The notes under the pieces are model-generated. The model had not been told where the DNA came from, searched no databases, and saw only the letters and a list, made by a program, of their open reading frames with translations. A stretch of DNA of 64,000 bases. It comes from Reticulitermes speratus. Its lineage: Eukaryota; Arthropoda; Insecta; Blattodea; Rhinotermitidae. Every line of letters starts with the position of its first letter. Position 1 is the first letter of the stretch. Positions 44,854-54,345 of this stretch are shown in pieces. The stretch is from the NCBI GenBank assembly GCA_021186555.1, contig JAJKFL010000005.1, forward strand, positions 3,907,321 to 3,971,320, given 5' to 3'. Both the position numbers and the translations under genes were made by a program.

Positions 44854-45480
44854 CATTCGATGCAGAATGTTTTGTCTTCCAGTTTGTTATTCAAAAATAC
44901 AAAGATTGAAATATACAGAATTGTAATTTTGCCTGTAGTTTTGTGTGGGTGTGAAACTTGGTCGCGCACATTGAGTGAGGAATATAGGCTGAGGGTGTTC
45001 GAAAATAGTGTGCTGAGGAGGATATTTGGGGCTAACAAGGATGAGGTAACAGGGAAGTGGAGAAGACTACATAACGAGGAGCATTATGATCTGTACTCAC
45101 CAAATATTATTCGGGTGATCAAATCAAGAAGAATGAGATGGGCGGGACATGTAGCACGTATGGGGGACAGGAGAGGTGCATACGGGATTTGGGTGGGGAG
45201 ACCTGAGGGAAAGAGACCACTTGTAAGACCTAGGCTTAGATGGGAGGATAATATACAAATGGTTCTTCAAAAAGTGGGATGGGGGGCATTGACTGGATTG
45301 ATATGGCTCAGGATAGGGACAGGTGGCGGGCTGTTGTGAATGCGGTAATGAACCTTCGGGTTCCATAAAGTGCGGGGAATTTCTTGACTAGCTGACGACC
45401 TGAGAGCTTCTCAAGAAGGACTCTGCTCCATTGAGTTAGTTAGTTAGTTGGTTGGTTGGTTGGTTGGTTAGTTAGTTAGA
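44854..45480 (+). pseudogene. LINE group 2, best preserved 3' fragment
   Basis: An open frame of 159 codons (44860-45339) reads IVILPVVLCGCETWS, then FENSVLRRIFGANKDEVTG, then [20 protein letters not shown] and [19 protein letters not shown], the C-terminal end of a non-LTR retrotransposon ORF2. A frameshift near 45290 precedes the usual end (NLRVP). The tail is (TTAG/TTGG)n at 45434-45478. 5'-truncated. Copies: 19885 (-), 42036, 52074 (-), 56700. Confidence 0.88.
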
Positions 45481-45826
45481 ATTTTTTAAATATTAAAACT
45501 AATGGTACATATAGTAATCACTAGGTTCCTAAGGGTTAAAGATCGGTCTTGAAGTCATATACGAATCGTTAAAAATGTATTAAAACTTCGCGTTTTACAG
45601 TTTCTTGAGAAGCTGACTAACGTGCAGTCCAAGGACTGATTTTCCCTAAATCAAGGTCCGACATATAAGCAGTGGGTTTTATGAGGACCGAAACCCTGTT
45701 TAACGCCATATAACACCGGTTTAAAATTATGACGCTGCGAAAATGCTTGTATAAGCCGACAGGTCTGTACTAGATCAGTAATTACGCAGCGTCATATGAT
45801 GAAAACCCTGCATAATTACTGGCAAA
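45481..45826. other. Non-coding stretch
   Basis: Nothing recognised between the LINE tail and family E copy 3. Confidence 0.35.
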
Positions 45827-46360
45827 CAAGACAGGCAATGTATTTACAAACGTAAAATTTAGGCGCGTTCGCGTAACCATTGTTGCCGTGGAAAAGCAAT
45901 AAGTATTACATATTCTGAGTGTGTGTTTGTAGCCTTAGTTATCTAGCATGTAAAGCGCATGCGCCATATTATATTGTCACCTGTGGCCTGTCTGGCTGTA
46001 CCGTATTTTTCCACATTATCTCATAAACGGCACGATTTTCGGAAAAATGTTACTGAACATAAAATGTGTGTTTTGATTTTCTGTACAACTTTTGTCCCTA
46101 ACATTTCTTATTCTAACAAGAATTCAGCGAGATATATCGTAAATGTACATAGGTCTTCATGTAAAGTACCGATTATTCTCATGAGATTTTAATGAAATTG
46201 AATTTTTTCGACAGATTTTCGAAAAATACTCAAATATGAAATTTCATGAAAATCCGTCCAGTGGGAGCCGAGTTGTTCCATTCGAACAGGCAGATGGGCA
46301 GACAGACTTGACGAAGCTAATGGTCGCTTTTCGCAATATTGCAAAGGCGCATAAAAATCC
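45827..46360 (-). repeat. Repeat family E, copy 3
   Basis: Inverted relative to copies 1 and 2. GACAGGCAATGTATTTAC and TTAGGCGCGTTCGCGTAACC at the left; GTCAGGATTTTTATGCGCC on the minus strand at the right. Same internal blocks. Non-coding. Confidence 0.85.
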
Positions 46361-47118
46361 TGACCATAGCTGAGGATGTTCTTTCACTTTTCAATAGAAG
46401 AGAAATATAATACTGTGCTCGTTCAGTGCCATCTTACCTCCTGTACATCCGTTAAGTCTGGTCTGTATTTCGATAATTGTCTTGCAACTGTCCGCAGTCA
46501 GCCTAAGCTATATACGGTCCTCACATTCCAAATTCCAATTCCCGCCTCCATTTTCCATTGCATATTTTCGATGAATCCGCCTATGTACGAGTCCCCGTGG
46601 AATACTTCGTAACACGCCCTTTCTTACAATCAGGGGTCTCTAGATTTGCGTTCAACCCCCATGCTGGAGGACCGCCCTTGTCAGCTGTCCGCCGTATTCT
46701 CAGTTACCGAGTTTGTTAAATGATAGTCGCCTTCTCGATCCATAACCTGAGGACGTGCCAGACCGTGGTGACAGAAATTCAAGTAACTTGGTAAAGTAGT
46801 TTAGGGAATTTAAATGAGGGTAGATTGTGCTCGTGTGTGGCTTACGTTTCTTTGTTAATACAGTAGTGTTAGGTGTATGTGTCAGTTTAGACCCTTTAGT
46901 AACAAGTTACAATACGTAACATTTCGCTTATTTAAGTTTGTATTCAAACAGTCGTTAGCAGTTGTGGTTGCTAATGGCTAATGTCGTCGTTACGTTTCTT
47001 TCAAAATGAGGGTCAGATATTCCCTGTGTCTAATAAAAGCGCCCAACAAGCTTCACATGTAAAGCAGCCATATAAATTTCGAGAAGATATTGTTATTTAT
47101 AGGCACTAATATACGTGT
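46361..47118. other. Non-coding stretch
   Basis: A short segment near 46645-46690 (CTGGAGGACCGCCCTTGTCA) is also found near 56626-56655, in front of a LINE group 2 copy, so it may be LINE 5' sequence. Otherwise nothing. Confidence 0.35.
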
Positions 47119-47119
47119 T

Positions 47120-47531
47120 GCCGATCCCAGTAGCCGCGCGGTCTAAGGCGTGGGTCTTCGGCCGCTCGCTTACTGGGATTGTGGGTTCGAATCCCACCGG
47201 GGGCATGGATGTTTGTGTTGTGTTTGTTGTAAGGACGGTAGCATGGAACGTAAAGTGACATGAAGGACGGAAGGATTTAAAAACAGTACAAAAACGGATC
47301 AAAGGGAAAAAACCCCGGACAGACAGACAAAAAAAAAAATCCCACCTAGGGCATGGATGTCTGTCTGTTGTGAGTGTTGTGTGTTGTCAGGTAGAGGTCT
47401 GTGTGACGGGCTGATCACTGGTCTAGAGGAGTCCTACCGAGTGTGGTGTGTCTGAGTGTGATCGTGAAGCGTCGACGAAACGAGGAGGCGGCCTTGGCCC
47501 CCAAGGGGCTGTTGAGCCATAGAAAAAAAAA
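47120..47531 (+). mobile_element. SINE-A copy 3 with an internal insertion
   Basis: Head and B box at 47120-47212, body and poly-A at 47340-47531. Between them is a 127-bp segment (47213-47339) ending in poly-A and flanked by TCCCACCGGGGGCATGGATG and TCCCACCTAGGGCATGGATG. Either a small retroposed sequence landed in the SINE, making a 21-bp duplication, or two SINE pieces were joined. Confidence 0.85.
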
Positions 47532-47582
47532 ATATATATATTTTAGTCGTCTTCTACCTACTCCGGTTTCCCGTTTCAGTAT

Positions 47583-47808
47583 CGAGGTTTGTAATTCCTT
47601 TTGATCACACTTAGAGACACACCACAGTCGGTAGGACTCCTCTGGACGAGGGATCGGCTCGTCGCAGAGACCTCTACCTGACAACAACACACAACACTCA
47701 CAAGAGACAAACATCCATGCCCCCGGTGGGATTCGAACCCACGATCCTAGTAAGCGAGCGGCCGAAGACCCACGCCTTAGACCGCACGCACGGCCACTGG
47801 ATCGGCTG
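47583..47808 (-). mobile_element. SINE-A copy 4
   Basis: Minus strand, head at 47808. Has the B box (GGGTTCGAATCCCACCGG on the minus strand) and the body, but the 3' part is altered by a short insertion near 47590-47615 and there is no clear poly-A. Lies tail-to-tail with copy 3. Confidence 0.85.
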
Positions 47809-47833
47809 GGAAAAAATATATATATACCGGTTA

Positions 47834-48070
47834 ATAAACACTTATTAACCAACAGTTGCACAAATCGCGTACCGTGTCAGCAACACAACCCTAAAATTCC
47901 TACAAGACCATCGTAGAAACAAAGACATTTATACTTATAGCGGGATATACGGCTTACAATGCAACACATGCAATAAACAGTATGTGGGACAGACAGAAAT
48001 ATAGTGCAACTGTTGGTTAATAAGTGTTTATTAATACCACAATGCACGGTGAAAAAAGAGTAAAGTTACG
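47834..48070 (+). mobile_element. PLE fold-back carrying a GIY-YIG fragment
   Basis: Outer arms 47832-47861 and 47999-48034 (ATTAACCAACAGTTGCAC / GTGCAACTGTTGGTTAAT) and the tail CAATGCACGGTGAAAAAAGA are the same as in the element at 30008. A 13-bp duplication TATATACCGGTTA (47821-47833 and 48071-48083) flanks it. In place of the palindrome centre it encloses endonuclease coding sequence. Confidence 0.92.
47861..48004 (+). pseudogene. PLE GIY-YIG endonuclease fragment
   Basis: A frame of 47 codons reads AYRVSNTTLKFLQ, then YSGIYGLQCNTCNKQYVGQT, then a TAG at the junction with the right arm. GIY...YVG with a CxxC between them is the diagnostic start of the PLE-type GIY-YIG domain. The rest of the endonuclease and the RT are missing, so it is a remnant. 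Confidence 0.88.
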
Positions 48071-48083
48071 TATATACCGGTTA

Positions 48084-48857
48084 GTTTTAGAAGAATTTAT
48101 CGAGACTGTCGAGAAAGTTAGGCCAGTCCTGTATCCACTGCTTGTACTTGAATTTCTGCCTTTATTATATCTTTCCTTCTCTCGTTTCAGATTTAATTAG
48201 ATGACGGACACTCCTGCAACACGCTTGCTTCCAGCTTTATTTTTTACATAGTTATTTCCTCTTAGTGTCCTCATTCTTCTCATTTTCGTTTGTTGCTCAT
48301 TTTTTTTACTGTGGGCTGTAATTTATCTGTTTTTTGCTCTTGAAATGGGCATCAGATTTTTTTTTTCAGAGAAATATCTTGATAATATTTTTACCTGGCT
48401 GAGGTTATACGCGGTTCTTATGAATGCATTTGACTTCTAGAAAGAATTTACTGTCTGAAACAGAAGGAATGTAATTTGTGAATGCCAAGAACGGGTGTTT
48501 TGTTTTATATTTCGGAATTGTTTATTAATTTTGTCGATAAGTAGTGAACCAAAGTATGGACTTGCAATACGGCTTTCAGGGATTGCTTCTTTATGGTTTA
48601 AGTGTAGAAATTTCACCTGTAAAAATCTGTATAGGACGACTCGTACGTCGATAATTTGCTATCGTGCTATGTATTGGCCTCGACACATTTACCCATTTTC
48701 ACGGCGCAGTAGGATTGGCTGGGGATGCTTGCGGGTGTTAACAGCACGGTGTGCGTCGGCTTAGCCGTGTGAACGCGGGAAATTGAGCGTCATTACGCCA
48801 GTTAATTGAAACGCATTATGTTCGCGGAGTTCGGATGAACCTATATGGACTGGGGTA
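48084..48857. other. Non-coding stretch
   Basis: No supported gene. Poly-T runs near 48299 and 48357. Confidence 0.35.
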
Positions 48858-48939
48858 TACAGGGTATACACAAAGGAATGGTGCGGTATTAATTGTATTC
48901 ACCTTTGAAACCGCACCATTCTTTTGTGTATGCCCTGTA
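48858..48939. mobile_element. Palindromic MITE P, copy 1
   Basis: 82 bp including TA at each end. Inverted arms of about 30 bp: CAGGGTATACACAAAGGAAT then GGTGCGGT, and ACCGCACCATTCTTTTGTGT then ATGCCCTG. The TA target fits the Tc1/mariner group. The second copy is at 60757. Confidence 0.88.
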
Positions 48940-49031
48940 CTTAAAGTTACTAAGCAGAAGCGTCGTATTAGAGTCAGTTTTCACATTGCAAGAAGCAGAT
49001 GGTAGGGGAAATCACAGCTTGTGATAGCCTA

Positions 49032-49296
49032 ATTTTTTTTTCCAGTGGCTTGACAGCCCCTTGGGGGCCTAGGCCGCCTCAATTTTCGAGGCTTCACGAT
49101 CACACTTTTTAGACACACCACACTCGGTAGGACTCCTCTGGACGAGTGATCAGCCCCACGCAGAGACCTCTACCTGACAACACACAACACTCACAACAGA
49201 CAGACATCCATGCCCCCGGCGGATTCGAACCCACAATCCCAGTAAGCGAACGGCCGCAGACCCACGCCTTAGACCGCGCGGCCACTGGGATCGGCA
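49032..49296 (-). mobile_element. SINE-A copy 5
   Basis: Complete minus-strand copy: head at 49296 (CCGATCCCAGTGGCCGCGCG), one base lost in the B-box region, tail of about nine A (poly-T at 49032-49041). Confidence 0.92.
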
Positions 49297-49429
49297 GTGT
49301 TTGTTATTAGTTGTTTTAAATACGAGTCAAATTGTTCCACGTCCATAGTTAGACTTTTATAGCTTATTACATTCGTCGTTAGTATTTATTTACGATGCAC
49401 TAATAGTTAAAATATGTTTGTTCAGTGAC

Positions 49430-49643
49430 TTTGTTGCCTATAAGTATTTATTGCTCTAATATGCCGACTTCCTTTAAAAGCCAAGACTTTTGTCTTAGCA
49501 GTGGAAATTCTAAATTTATGTTCCTTAGAAATTATATTTAATATATAGGAGGCCCGCCAGAGGTCGTCTTCTGTTTTGGTAATTATTTCCAGACTTACTA
49601 ACGGAGAAAGATGAGACACTGTGACGGTTGTTGCTTGTTGCAA
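49430..49643 (-). pseudogene. LINE reverse-transcriptase fragment
   Basis: The minus strand reads TEDDLWRASYILNIISKEH then FRISTAKTKVLAFKGS, the segment just after the RT YADD box in many LINEs. About 70 codons, no YADD itself. Isolated piece, group uncertain. Confidence 0.7.
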
Positions 49644-49934
49644 GGCTGAACATAATTGCCTACCAAACTGTGCATTTTTAAACGTATTAAATTGTAGATG
49701 GAATTCCAGTGGGATCTAGGGTCATTATCGATAAAGAATTATCGTACATGAACGCAGACATGTTTGTGATTTGACTGAAAGGACACTTTCAGGCAAAGTA
49801 GGCCTACTGTAGTTATTACATGCACACACGTGTCATTTTAGTGATTGTCAGATTCTGGATTTTGCAAGAAACAATGACATGCCGTTATGCCTACCTCCTT
49901 ATAGTACCAAATATCTACAATCCATCGATAGAAC

Positions 49935-50260
49935 ATATTTGTAGCCCTTGAAAGAGTATTACAACAGAGAACGTAATCCTCAATTGAAGGCTAAGAAAAG
50001 ACGCGAAATCAATAGCCTGCAATTTTGGAGTTTTTTTGGGGACACCCTGGGGAAATGCTGCAACCAACTCAAATGCATCCTTGGGATTGAAAACGACAGG
50101 AACATTTCCCCTAGATGAGACTTCGTTCCTGATTACGAGTGTGCGTCATCTGATGCCAGCATGCACACAAATTCAATATTATCAACAGATTTGGACGGCG
50201 ATATTTCAATAGACACACCAAATTCAGTTATCCTATTGCAGTCTTGTATGTCTGTTTTGT
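49935..50260 (+). pseudogene. Pogo/Tigger-type transposase C-terminal relic
   Basis: Frames read PLKEYYNRERNPQLKAKKRR and LQFWSFFGDTLG, then (shifted) AATNSNASLGLKTTGTFPLD, then (shifted) VPDYECASSDASMHTN. This order matches the end of the DDE domain and the 'GF.TGI.PL...F' region of pogo/Tigger transposases. Two frameshifts and a TGA at about 50118. Ser/Thr/Pro-rich sequence follows to about 50480 and could be the transposase tail. Confidence 0.6.
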
Positions 50261-50612
50261 TCGTCCTGCCCCAGTGTTCTACGACTACCTTATCCAAGGT
50301 GTCTCAGTCTTCAACGCCTGCTTCAGCTATTCTGCCTTTGCCTTCTACGCCGCCATGTTCAAAATTTTTAAGTCTTCAGGGAAAATGTACTGTTTCCATC
50401 CGTCAATGACTGTGTTGGTTTCTCAGGGAGAAAAGCCGGTGAAAATGGTCATGGAGTTTTCCCCTCCACCACAGGTGTGAAACCCAGGGCCAACAAGGGG
50501 AAGACGAATATCCATGGAGAGGGTCTGACTACGTAGCAGAACACAGAAGAAGAAACTGAAAAACCAAACCTATGAGGAATAAACTTTAGTTTGTACGGCT
50601 CGTTGTGACAGA

Positions 50613-51563
50613 TACAGGGTGATTCAGGAGGAAAGGTCAATATTTTGGGGTGATAGTATCGTTATTGTGAGGAAAAAAAATTCATATGAACATGTGTGTA
50701 TTTCTGATTGGTAGATCTGTTTGAATGCACAAATACAGAAGCAATGTGAATGGTAATAAAGAAAGAGAAATTACGTACTGTCAATTTAATTTTAATTTAA
50801 TCTTTAAATGACAAATTTGTTACACAGAAATGATATATTTGCCACAGTTAACAATAAATCAGGGGTGACCAAACCGCGGGTCGCGAGCCGCATGCGGCTC
50901 TTTGACATATAATGTGCGGCTGGCGGAAATATGTTGGCTGAGGTCCTTTTTTGCATTACAATTCATATAAAAGGTACATAAAAATTTTCAAGCTTTGTAA
51001 TTATTTACCGGGTATAAACCGAGAGTCCACTGGATTAAAACGTAAGTTTAATGTTCATGGCGAGTAAATATATTTAAGAATTTTTTGTAACAAAATGTGC
51101 GTTTCACAATAAAAACGTGTGTGTAATATTTGTTCGTCTTGCGGCTCTCAGATATCTGAAGTTTATCGTATGTGGCTCTTACGTTAAGCAAGTTTGGTCA
51201 CCCCTGCAATAAATGTTCGAAAATCCCACAGTCAACCTCAGTGCATTTTGCAACTCGTGTGCGAAGATCGCGTGCTGTTCGTCTCAGTTGATCTTCACGT
51301 ATCTTTATGCAGGCAGCAGCATCCAAAATGCGAGCGAGCAATTCGTCTGTGTATCCAGCTTTGTTTTGTAAACTTCGCTCTTCATCCAACCCCACAAACT
51401 GAAATCTAATGGGTAGGGAAGAACAGTGCGGGCCAGATTCAAACTAGTCTAGCTCGGTAACCGTTTAGAAGTAGACACATATTAATATGAACTTGTTTTT
51501 TCTTACAGTGACTGATAGTATCACCTCCTGAAATATTGACCCTTCCTCCTGACTCACCCTGTA
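50613..51563. mobile_element. Tc1/mariner-type element M1, copy 1, split by a hAT MITE
   Basis: Ends TACAGGGTGATTCAGGAGG and CCTCCTGACTCACCCTGTA with TA targets. On the minus strand the C-terminal transposase remains: GLDEERSLQNKAGYTDELLA, then DLRTRVAKCTEVDCGIFEHL. The N-terminal part is deleted. A hAT MITE occupies 50860-51206. The second copy, at 62666, lacks it. Confidence 0.88.
50860..51206. mobile_element. hAT MITE nested in M1
   Basis: 347 bp with CAGGGGTGACCAAAC / GTTTGGTCACCCCTG ends and a perfect 8-bp duplication CAATAAAT (50852-50859 and 51207-51214). The empty site is seen in the copy of M1 at 62850 (CAATAAATGTTCG). No coding. Confidence 0.95.
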
Positions 51564-51608
51564 TAAATTAAATTTTTGAATTAGACCGTCGATGACAACC
51601 TAATTCTT

Positions 51609-51781
51609 CAGTTATTTAATATTTAGTACAACATTTAATAAATCATTGTAAATAATGAGATCTCGTTCTATTATTAAACTTACTGTTGCAATTAAGCTTC
51701 CTCAAAATATTTTTTTTTGATTTGTAGTACCTGATGATGGCCATGCGGGCCGAAACATGTAGTATTAAATATTAGATAACT
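51609..51781. mobile_element. PLE-type fold-back, short arms
   Basis: CAGTTATTTAATATTTAGTAC (51609-51629, last base approximate) pairs with GTATTAAATATTAGATAACTG at the right end. The centre is A+T-rich. The right side holds an intact hammerhead motif. No GIY-YIG. Confidence 0.75.
51725..51767 (+). ncRNA. Hammerhead ribozyme motif with the longest stem I
   Basis: Stem I TAGTAC/GTATTA (6 bp, one G-U), CTGATGA at 51731-51737, stem II GGCC/GGCC with a small asymmetric loop, GAAAC 51752-51756, stem III AC/GT with an AT loop, predicted cleavage after A51761. The best candidate for activity as a monomer. Confidence 0.78.
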
Positions 51782-52073
51782 GGAAAATTGAGTTGTGATC
51801 TACTGTCTGTTTCCTAATTTAATTTTCCATGGAGAATAATGTAAAGACATAGTTAACACTTGGAATTACACTAATTCTGATGGAAGTTGACTGCCGTAAG
51901 GACAATGAGGAATCCAGTTGGATTGAATTTACACCCTTTGAAATATGGCTAATTGAATACCGCAGTGTGTTCTCGGAAATTGCATTGACTGGATGTAAGT
52001 TACGTTCGAAAAGTCGTAAATAGCTCCAGAAAATTAGAACGAAGTATTGCACTTTCGTAGTGATACAGACTAC

Positions 52074-52390
52074 CTCCATGGAGCAAAGTCCTTCTTGACA
52101 AGCTAAATAGTTCCTCAGTTAATCAAGAAATTCCCCGCATTTTAATGCAACACGAAAGGCCATTACCGGGTTTGCAAGAGCTTGCCATCTCTCCATATCC
52201 TGAGCCAGATCAGTCCAGCCATCATCATACTCCTTGCAGATGCATTTTAATATTATACCATCTACGCCTAGTTCTTCCAAATGATTTCATTCCCTAAGGT
52301 TTCCCCACCAAAAACTCTGTATGCGTGTCTCCTTTCCGTCATACGTGCCACATGCACCGCCCATCTCAAAGTCCTTGATTTAATTACCCG
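52074..52390 (-). mobile_element. LINE group 2, 3'-end fragment
   Basis: The minus strand ends with AGGACTTTGCTCCATGGAG. Upstream are GCCAGATCAGTCCAGCC (on +) and CCACCAAAAACTCTGTATGC (on +), matching group 2 positions 45180-45420. Frame destroyed. Confidence 0.7.
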
Positions 52391-53320
52391 GGTATGTGGT
52401 GGAGAGTAATGTTTTTATTTGATTACAGTTTTTGTTACAGTTCTGTTGCTTTGTGCTGCGTTACGTACGGGGCTTTATTTACTAAGTTTCTGCCAAAGTT
52501 GCCGTTTTGCGTGTCTTTGTAATTTGTATTAATGCGAGTAAACGACATTAAATTTTATAAAAACGGAGTAATGGTTTTACAATACAGACCGTACCATACG
52601 TGCTACGCACGCAGATATATCCCCTTTTGCTATTTGTCTTTGTAAAAATGTAGTAGAGTGAAAAGTGGAGCGTCAGTGTCAATTTTGTCCCATATTCTCG
52701 CGGTCTTAAGTTGGAACTGTCTGAGAGCACGCTTGGTTCTCAGGGGACTTGGTTTGTCGCTCAACCCGAGCGGAATGAGATAATTGAAACCGGTAATTAC
52801 AACACGAGGATTTCTATAGGCGCTGTATATATGATAGTAACTCATTGTCGATTTCGGGGAATACAGTTGGCGTCAAGAAGAGGTTGTCGGGGAGGTCGGG
52901 GGTCGTCCGAGCTTGGGACGTAGTGAGAGTTCGTATCTGTGCATCAGAACTGCTGCAGGAGATAACGAGATTAAGACCCTTTCGTTCCCGAGACTGGGTA
53001 TGGCAGTTAACACTGATAAATCAATGCGGTGTATGTTTGTGTGTGTATGTACAAACACACATAAACACCAAGGCCTTGTTTTACGCCTTTATTGCTTTAA
53101 CATCCCTTGCCAGTTTACCCCACATCTTAATTTGCGCACTCGCCCATTTTCGGTTTAACGCGCTTTGGCTGGTTTGTTTGCATTTATTTAAGCCTGTTTT
53201 TTTCCCCTCTTGGAGTATAATTTTTTATTTACGCCTTTTTTTTAGTTGCGCCCACTCTTTCAACAACGCAACTAGGCCGTAAACCAAGAACTTGGTGTAT
53301 ATCGTGTTTTTATGAGCGCG
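52391..53320. other. Non-coding stretch
   Basis: Overlapping open frames up to 145 codons around 52845-53282 have no domain and lie in mixed composition. Not supported as a gene. Confidence 0.35.
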
Positions 53321-53326
53321 TAAGAT

Positions 53327-53574
53327 TTTTTCCCATGGCGCAACAGCCCTTAATGGGGCAGGGTCTCATTATCGAGGCTTCACGATCACACTCAGACACA
53401 CCACACTCGGTAGGACTCCTCTGGACGAGTGATCAGCCCGTCGCAGAGATTTCTACAACACACAACACTCACAAGAGACAGACATCCATGCCCTCGGCGG
53501 GATTCGAACCCACGATCCCAGCAAGCGAGAGGCCGCAGACCCACGCCTTAGACCGCGCGGCCACTTGGATCGGC
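53327..53574 (-). mobile_element. SINE-A copy 6
   Basis: Minus strand; B box and head at 53574, about 20-base deletion in the CTCTACCTGACAACACACAA region. Imperfect duplication around GCGC(GT)AAGATT on both sides. Confidence 0.9.
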
Positions 53575-53673
53575 AGCGCAAGATTACAGAAACTTATTTG
53601 AAGTTGCTGGAAGGACCGGTATTTGTATTGTTCAAGTTTGAGTTATTTGATAGAATTCATCCCATTGTACTGT

Positions 53674-53782
53674 GGAAGGTTCAATAACAAACTGTTAAAC
53701 AGTCCTTCCAACAGGACTACGTGTTTTTAACAAACATAATTGCGTTGGACGGACTGTTTAAAGATTTGTTACTGAATCTTCC
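53674..53782. repeat. Inverted repeat
   Basis: Arms 53674-53705 and 53751-53782 pair at about 27 of 32 bases (AACAAACTGTTAAACAGTCC / GGACTGTTTAAAGATTTGTT). No ribozyme core. Possibly another fold-back type or a MITE. Confidence 0.6.
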
Positions 53783-54345
53783 AGTTTGGTTATTCGAAAT
53801 AAATAAAGATAAACGAAAAACGATGGCTGTGTAAATGACAGCAATACAAATTTAAAAACAGAAGTTTAATTGGATATCAACTGCAAACTATGGGCATCCT
53901 TATAAACGTGTTCGATAATAATACCAGGTGTCGTGTCTAGAACTGCTTTGTGATCGGAAGATCCGGGGTTCCGATCTTGCCCGGAGACCGGATCTGCTTA
54001 CTGTTTTTTCGTTGTTTTCCCCCGTACCTACAGGGAAGTTCCGGGATATCAGCCTAACTTATGTCAGAGTCGTTTCTTTCCACATCCTAGCCAGTTTGTC
54101 AGTTATGAATACCGTATCATTCGAGGTTTTATAGTCTTAACAATTGAAAGAGTCTTTTAATGAATAGAAAGAATATCGGAGCTAAGCATATGTGCAGTGA
54201 AGTATATTGTGTCTTGTGCGCAGCTAGGAATGTTTGTTCCAACACCGCACGTTGATATGATCAAATCAATTTATATTCGCAAGCAGACCGATGTCATCTA
54301 GACGCTATGCAGTCAAAAGAAACGTTTAAAACCATGATACATTTG
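53783..54345. other. Non-coding stretch
   Basis: No supported feature. Confidence 0.35.

Noticed and set aside
45434..45478. TTAG/TTGG repeats as telomere-like sequence
   Set aside because: The unit is 4 bp, not TTAGG, and it is the tail of a LINE seen again at other copies.
47415..47861. 148-codon minus-strand ORF
   Set aside because: It runs through two inverted SINE-A copies; its residues are translations of the tRNA-like B box and body.
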